The translations under genes were made by a program, and so were the position numbers. A stretch of DNA of 64,000 nt, from contig JAESUZ010001519.1 in NCBI GenBank assembly GCA_017311185.1, positions 682,001 through 746,000 of the forward strand. The letters run 5' to 3'. Shown here in pieces: positions 59,340 through 64,000 of the stretch. The notes under the pieces were generated by a model, which was not told the DNA's origin, did not search any database, and saw only the letters and a program-made list of their open reading frames with translations. The DNA is from Proteles cristata cristata (lineage: Eukaryota > Chordata > Mammalia > Carnivora > Hyaenidae). How positions within the stretch are numbered: the stretch's first letter is position 1; each line of letters starts with the position of its first letter.

Positions 59340-59965
59340 GCTCAGGGCTTCTCTTCCTCTAAAATGAATCCCAAATCCACTTACTTCACTGTACTTCAGC
59401 CTCCATCCTGCTAACGTATGCCGTCGTTACCCCTTGCTTAGGTGACTGTAACAGAACCTAATCGTCGTATTTCCACCGTTTACCCTCTTTGAATCTAATC
59501 TACGCACGACAGCCGCGGTGTTCTCAAAGTTGTAAATGAGATGATACCATTCCAAAACCCTCAGCCCACCGGTGGGCTTCCGGACTAAAATCCAAACTCC
59601 CAGCTATAGACTATACGACCTGGGCCGACGGCCTCTCCAGCTTCACCCCCACTGCACTGTGCCACACCGTCCCTCTTGAGAAAGACTACACCCCCCCATT
59701 TTTTGTCTACTGGGTAAACACAGTCTTTCCTGAGAGCCTGGGATGTTCTTCCCTGGAGGAGCGAGCCTGGCTCCTTTGTTGTTGTCCTGATTTCAGCTTC
59801 AGTACAATTCTTCATGTTCTTTTCTATTTATCGCTTTTTATCTTCATTGATTCTGTCTCTCCAGCAGAAACTAGAAGGGCTCGGCATGTCCTGTTCACAG
59901 TCACATGCTGCCCAGAACCTAGAGTAATGTCAGGCCTTCAAAGAATATTTGTAAGCGTTTAGCGC
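59340..59965 (+). mobile_element. LINE-2 (L2) 3' region relic
   Basis: Diverged but recognisable L2 order: gatgataccattccaaaacc, then ccggactaaaatccaaact, then tgggatgttcttccctgga, then a final cagaacctagagtaatgtcag and tcaaagaatatttgtaagcg. Ancient, no frame kept. Confidence 0.7.
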
Positions 59966-60039
59966 ATTTTTAGTAAATAAGAAAAGATAATCCCACATAA
60001 CTCTGAGGACATCATTATAAGTGTAATGCTGTTCCTGTT

Positions 60040-60190
60040 ACTTAACATTTTTCAGAAGCAGAGATTTGAGAGGTGAAGTACCTTTCCCACAGCCATCTAG
60101 TATGTTCAGTGGTAGAGTCAGAATTTGAACTCAGCTCTGTCAGGCGTTAGAACTTTACCTGGATTCTTCAGTCTCTATGCCATGTTATCC
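60040..60190 (-). mobile_element. MIR SINE relic
   Basis: Antisense MIR core: gaggtgaagtacctttccca, then gtggtagagtcagaatttga, then actcagctctgtcaggcgt. Ancient mammalian SINE. Confidence 0.7.
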
Positions 60191-60194
60191 CCTT

Positions 60195-61160
60195 GTGCCA
60201 AATTATTAGGATACAATATCAAAGAATGTATCTACAAAATAATCTTTGACAGAGATCCAAATAGAGTCTTTCCATAACAAATCATGCATAACTTAACTGG
60301 ACACATATATCTGTTTACTTGAATTACCCAGCTAAAAATACCGGACTGGCCTTAGAATAATGCAGTAATACATTCATGTTAGAGATAGAAACTCATGGAC
60401 TAGGAATTCTTAGTTATGTGACTATGATTATATGTATACCAATGGGGTCATTACTTCGGGTTTTCCTAGAAGTAGACTTAGAGGTGGGGATTTTGAGGCA
60501 GGTGTTTATTTGGGAGATGTTGCAAGGGTGCACCTACACGGACGTGCTAAACTGAGACTGGATGGGAGAGGAGCCAGTACCTTATGAAGCACACTACCAC
60601 TGTGCGTATCTGGAGTTTAATTCCAAGGGTTACTCTGGGAATCCGCATAGAACGTGCATCTCAGAGTTATCCCAACCAAGGAGTGAGGCAGCCGGGGTAC
60701 CGGTATTCACTGAAACCATGAGGATATAGACATTTACACACGGCATTGGCAAGGTCTTCTGAACTAACCGTATGCACATGGTGGTTTCCTGTGTGTGTGC
60801 ATGTCTGTATGAGTTGGGGCCAACTGAAGACAAGTAGCTGAATGAAAACAAGAATATAGGAATTACTTAGATGCAATTGCAGGGATAGAATATACAGACA
60901 GTACTCTACATAAATTTGTTTCTCTCTGAATGTATATACTGACATAAACCATACTGACAGTCTGCATTTTAGGAATTGTTGGTATATTTCAGAAAGCTAC
61001 ATCTTTATATAATATATAACCTTTTATACCTTATGTAATATGTATCCTCTTTAGGATAAGTTCTCAGTAGATAACCCTGACAAACTTACCAGTATTTCTC
61101 TAGGTGTTAAAACACCTCCAACCCCATTGATAATGCTACATACAGTTTAGATAACTCAGA
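60195..61160. other. VEGFC intron 1, no recognised feature
   Basis: AT-rich sequence. A diverged repeat of unknown class may lie at 60455-60570. Confidence 0.35.
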
Positions 61161-61167
61161 CCTACAT

Positions 61168-61607
61168 GTGGTAGGCAGAATAATGCTTTCCAAAGATGCC
61201 TATATCCTAATCCCTGGAGTTTTACTTCCCGCGGCAGAGGGGATTTGCAGATTGGATGAAGTTAAGGAAGTTTGGGAAGATTATGATCCTGGATTATCAG
61301 AGCAGGTCCAAAGTAATCCCAATAGTCCTTATAAGTGAGAGGAGGAGGCAGGAGAGTCGGGTTCAGTGTCATGTAGTGTGAGAAAGACTCTCCTGGCCAT
61401 TCTGGCCTTTGAAGGTGGAATGAGGACATGTGCCAAGGAATGGAGGAAGCTTCTAGAAGCTGGAAAAGGCAAGAAAGTGAATTCCCTTTTAGAGCCCCTT
61501 AAAAATAACCACGGAATTTGTGAGAACCACCTTGCACTTGGGATCTCCAGAGCTGTCGCACAGCGCAGGTACACCGTGGCGGTCTGCTGCAGCAGCAACA
61601 GGACACT
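61168..61607 (+). mobile_element. MLT1-type LTR (ERVL-MaLR), solo
   Basis: Order and words typical of MLT1 LTRs: gtggtaggcagaataatgc, then tatcctaatccctggagt, then gatttgcagattggatgaag, then gattatgatcctggattatc, then agtccttataagtgagagg, then ccaaggaatggaggaagctt, then agaagctggaaaaggcaag, ending near cagcagcaacaggacacta. No internal sequence follows, so it is a solo LTR or fragment. Open frames across it are chance. Confidence 0.88.
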
Positions 61608-61909
61608 AGTACGCTGCCCAATCAGACACAGAGACGTAAGATCACCTCAAGTGAAAAATGAAAGGTTGACCCATATTTTGTAACTCATAGCAGTTTTCAT
61701 ACAGGTAGATGGATAGATGAGTGCAGTGAATACTGTTTTGAACACTGAACAGATTTTGGAATTTGAAAAAACCACTGGTTTGCAATTCTGCCTTATTATT
61801 CTGTATTTCATCTCAGCTAACATTTCATTTCTCTTAGCTTTAAGTTTGTGCTGTGGAATGCAGCAGGGTCATAAGACTCTTGATTTCTTTCAGGAGTATA
61901 TTGAAAGAT

Positions 61910-62129
61910 GGGGCGCCTGGGTGGCTTAGTCGGTTAAGCGTCCGACTTTCGCTTGGGTCATGATGTCGCGGTTCGTGGGTTCGAGCCCCGCGTCGGGCTC
62001 TGTGCTGACTGCCAGCTCAGAGCCTGGAGCCTGTTTCAGTCTGTGACTCCCTCTCTCTCTGACCCTCCCCTGCTCACGCTGTCTCTCTCTCTCTCCTAGA
62101 AATAAATAAAAATATTTAAAAAAAAAAAA
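61910..62129 (+). mobile_element. CAN SINE, young, with perfect target-site duplication
   Basis: Near-intact copy: head ggggcgcctgggtggcttag, B-box-like gttcgtgggttcgagcccc, and a ctcctagaaataaata junction with an A-rich tail. An exact 18-bp direct repeat aggagtatattgaaagat lies at 61892-61909 and 62130-62147. This marks a recent insertion. Confidence 0.98.
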
Positions 62130-62473
62130 AGGAGTATATTGAAAGATCAGTTTAGAGAATCCACGTAAAAGTACTTTCTAGACTTTAAAATAGTATATGC
62201 ATTCTTACTTGGCTTTGTTAGTAACTTGTAGTGCAGGGAGTTAATCTCAGATATCAGAAATTCAAAATATACGAATGAAGCCACATAATTCTCGTCAATT
62301 TATAGACTTTTTAGTGTTTCCGAATCAGTAAGCAGGTATACATTCTATGTCCAGTCAACAAGTCATAAGTCTATGTTAAACCATGACTATTTACTGAGAG
62401 TGAAACTGCCATTGTTATTTTTTCTGTCATACATTCTAAGTTGCATTTTCTATCCCTTGATTAGAAATATTTT

Positions 62474-62678
62474 AAGGGTGGGTTAAACAGGTTAAGTGTA
62501 CCACTTCGGCTCATGTCATGAGCTCACAGTTTGTGAGTCCGAGCCCCACTTTGGGCTCTGTGCTGACAGCTGAGAGCCTGGAGCCTGCTTTAAATTCTCT
62601 GTTTCCCTCTCTCTGGCCCTCTCCCACTTGCACTCTGTGTGTCTCCTTCTCTCAAAAATAAAAAGCACTCTAAAAAAT
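62474..62678 (+). mobile_element. CAN SINE, diverged
   Basis: Damaged head, but gtttgtgagtccgagcccc, gctgacagctgagagcctgg and the CT-rich end remain. A (t)agaaatattttaa word flanks it (62461 and 62680). Confidence 0.88.
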
Positions 62679-62689
62679 TAAGAAATATT

Positions 62690-64000
62690 TTAAAATGCTT
62701 CACTTATGTGAGAATAAAACATTGCAGCAGACTATCAGATACTGAACCCCGCCTCATTTGCTTAGGTGGGGTTCTTGTTCTAGCTTTTCTAAGACTTTGG
62801 CACAATTCTTGTTCTGAGCCTCCCTATGCATCTGTCTTAGTATCAGCAAAGATTCTTTGGGGGCACAGGAGAGGACCGACGCCTCTGATGAAAGGGTCAC
62901 CCTTCCTGCAGCCAGAGGAGCCGCCAGAGGCCTCCAGGTTGGCTGTGGCCTCCCGGGGGAGGAGCCCCCACAGCTAATAAATTCCATACGGTATGGCTGT
63001 TGCCTTCTCTCTTCTTAGGCCCTGGACTTGGGGCCCTGGTGTGCGGGTTTTTCCTCCTGCGGCCTATAGACCAGCTTTTGACACCTCCTGCCTTTCCCTG
63101 CCCCTTCCAAAAACAAGCTCAAAGCAAAACAATAATAAACAGTCTGCTGTTTGATTGTCAGACGCCACCACCATCAGACAGCCATCGGTGCCACAGATGC
63201 AGCCTGTCACTTGGTGTTGGAGCAGGAAAGCCGGGCGCGGGGGAGGGGGGCAGGGGAGGGCCGGGCTAGGTCAGTTTCTCCTCCTCTGCAGTTTTTAGTT
63301 CTTCACCGTCAGGGCCAGCGAACTGCCCCGGACCCGTTTCCGTGCCTTTAGTTTCCACCCTCCGTCCATACATTCCAGCGAAACATGCACGGAACGGACT
63401 GCAAGCCACGGACTGTGGCTTCCGTCTTTAAATTGACATCAGACTGCGGTGTGAAGGCTCTCATTTTAGAAATGGGGGAGCTGAGGCTGCTAAGTCTGGG
63501 AAGTGGCCGCGCTGAGGGGCTCTGCCTCCTGTGTCTCTACGGGCCACCTTCCGCTTCCGTGCCCGCCGTGTGTGAGCAGCACCCCTGTTTGCTTGTGTAA
63601 CGTGCACACGGTACGTCTCACACGAGAACTTTCGTTAGAGGATGTGCTCATCTTTGTAGCAGTGTTGAACGGCCAACAGGCTCAGAGGAAACTCCCATTT
63701 TAACAGCGAGGAGAAAGAATGATTCTTTTTGCACGTCACCCCTTCGTATCTGAATGCCCCCTGTGCCGCCATAGAGTGTCAGCGTGAAGGGCTAGGTGAT
63801 TCTCGGTGCTGTCTGTGCCCGCAGGGCCAGAACATCTGCGCTCGGGTCACGGAAGGTCAGGAGGCCGTTACGAGGGCCGCTGTGAGCTAGTGAAGGCCAC
63901 AGCAGCCCTGGGAGAGGGTTCGCTCCACAAGCCGCCGTTTTCCATAAAAATTGTGCCCTGCGGTTTTCCTGGCACCTTACGGGAAAGAAGAGGTTCAAAA
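62690..64000. other. VEGFC: VEGFC intron 1, GC-rich candidate regulatory segment and window end
   Basis: Repeat-poor sequence with a GC-rich patch (62850-63060 and 63220-63270). An AT-rich core at 63120-63160 (aaacaataataaacagtctg) carries a forkhead-type aataaaca. It lies within the intron of a strongly regulated gene and could be an enhancer, but this is inference. No exon 2 is seen. Confidence 0.35.

Larger units (their letters stand above)
27174..64000 (+). other. VEGFC: VEGFC intron 1, 5' part (runs off the window)
   Basis: The donor gtaggt at 27174 opens an intron that continues past the window end. No stretch downstream encodes the start of the mature growth factor, and no other spliceable coding exon was recognised. 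The intron is therefore at least 36.8 kb. Known mammalian VEGFC genes have a very long first intron, which fits. Its content is listed in separate entries. Confidence 0.8.

Noticed and set aside
27174..64000. Presence of VEGFC exon 2 in the window
   Set aside because: I looked for the expected coding start of the next exon and found no matching stretch with an acceptor site, so it probably lies beyond 64000.

Overview
This is vertebrate nuclear DNA from a carnivoran, most likely a cat (felid or close feliform). The strongest evidence is about 29 copies of a tRNA-derived CAN SINE of the felid type (head like ggggcgcctgggtggctcag, body with a gggttcgagcccc box, CT-rich stretch, then an aaataaa tail). 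The one protein-coding exon is also clearly mammalian. No bacterial operons, CRISPR arrays or structural RNA genes are present, and almost all open frames in the window are chance or repeat-derived.

The only host coding exon I can support is exon 1 of VEGFC on the + strand. Its ATG is at 27024 and the splice donor gtaggt starts at 27174. It gives 50 codons: the signal peptide and the first residues of the N-terminal propeptide. It sits in a CpG island (about 25.7-27.6 kb) with GC boxes and GCC repeats and no obvious TATA box. Everything from 27174 to 64000 reads as the first part of a very long intron 1, because I see no exon 2.

Layout: 1-1250 is an old antisense L1. 2070-2390 holds MER5-like hAT DNA transposon relics. 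2940-10535 is an old but nearly complete sense L1 with a GC-rich 5' UTR containing a nearly identical tandem array, an ORF2 broken by mutation and four SINEs, and a 3' UTR. 13.6-13.8 kb and 15.0-16.7 kb are further L1 pieces. About 19.0-21.7 kb is an antisense endogenous-retrovirus relic with env-, integrase- and gag-like remnants. 21.7-24.6 kb is a SINE cluster. 25.7-27.6 kb is the VEGFC promoter and exon 1. The intron (27.2-64 kb) contains scattered SINEs, MIR and L2 relics, two young truncated L1 3' ends (29.4 and 44.8-45.9 kb), an old antisense L1 region (50.7-53.6 kb), an MLT1-type LTR (61.2-61.6 kb) and a GC-rich candidate regulatory segment (62.8-63.3 kb).

No gene cluster or novel multi-gene system is visible. 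The best leads are the perfect 200-bp tandem repeat in the L1 5' UTR, the retroviral relic upstream of VEGFC, the nested SINEs that give relative insertion dates, and the young SINE copies that may still be polymorphic.
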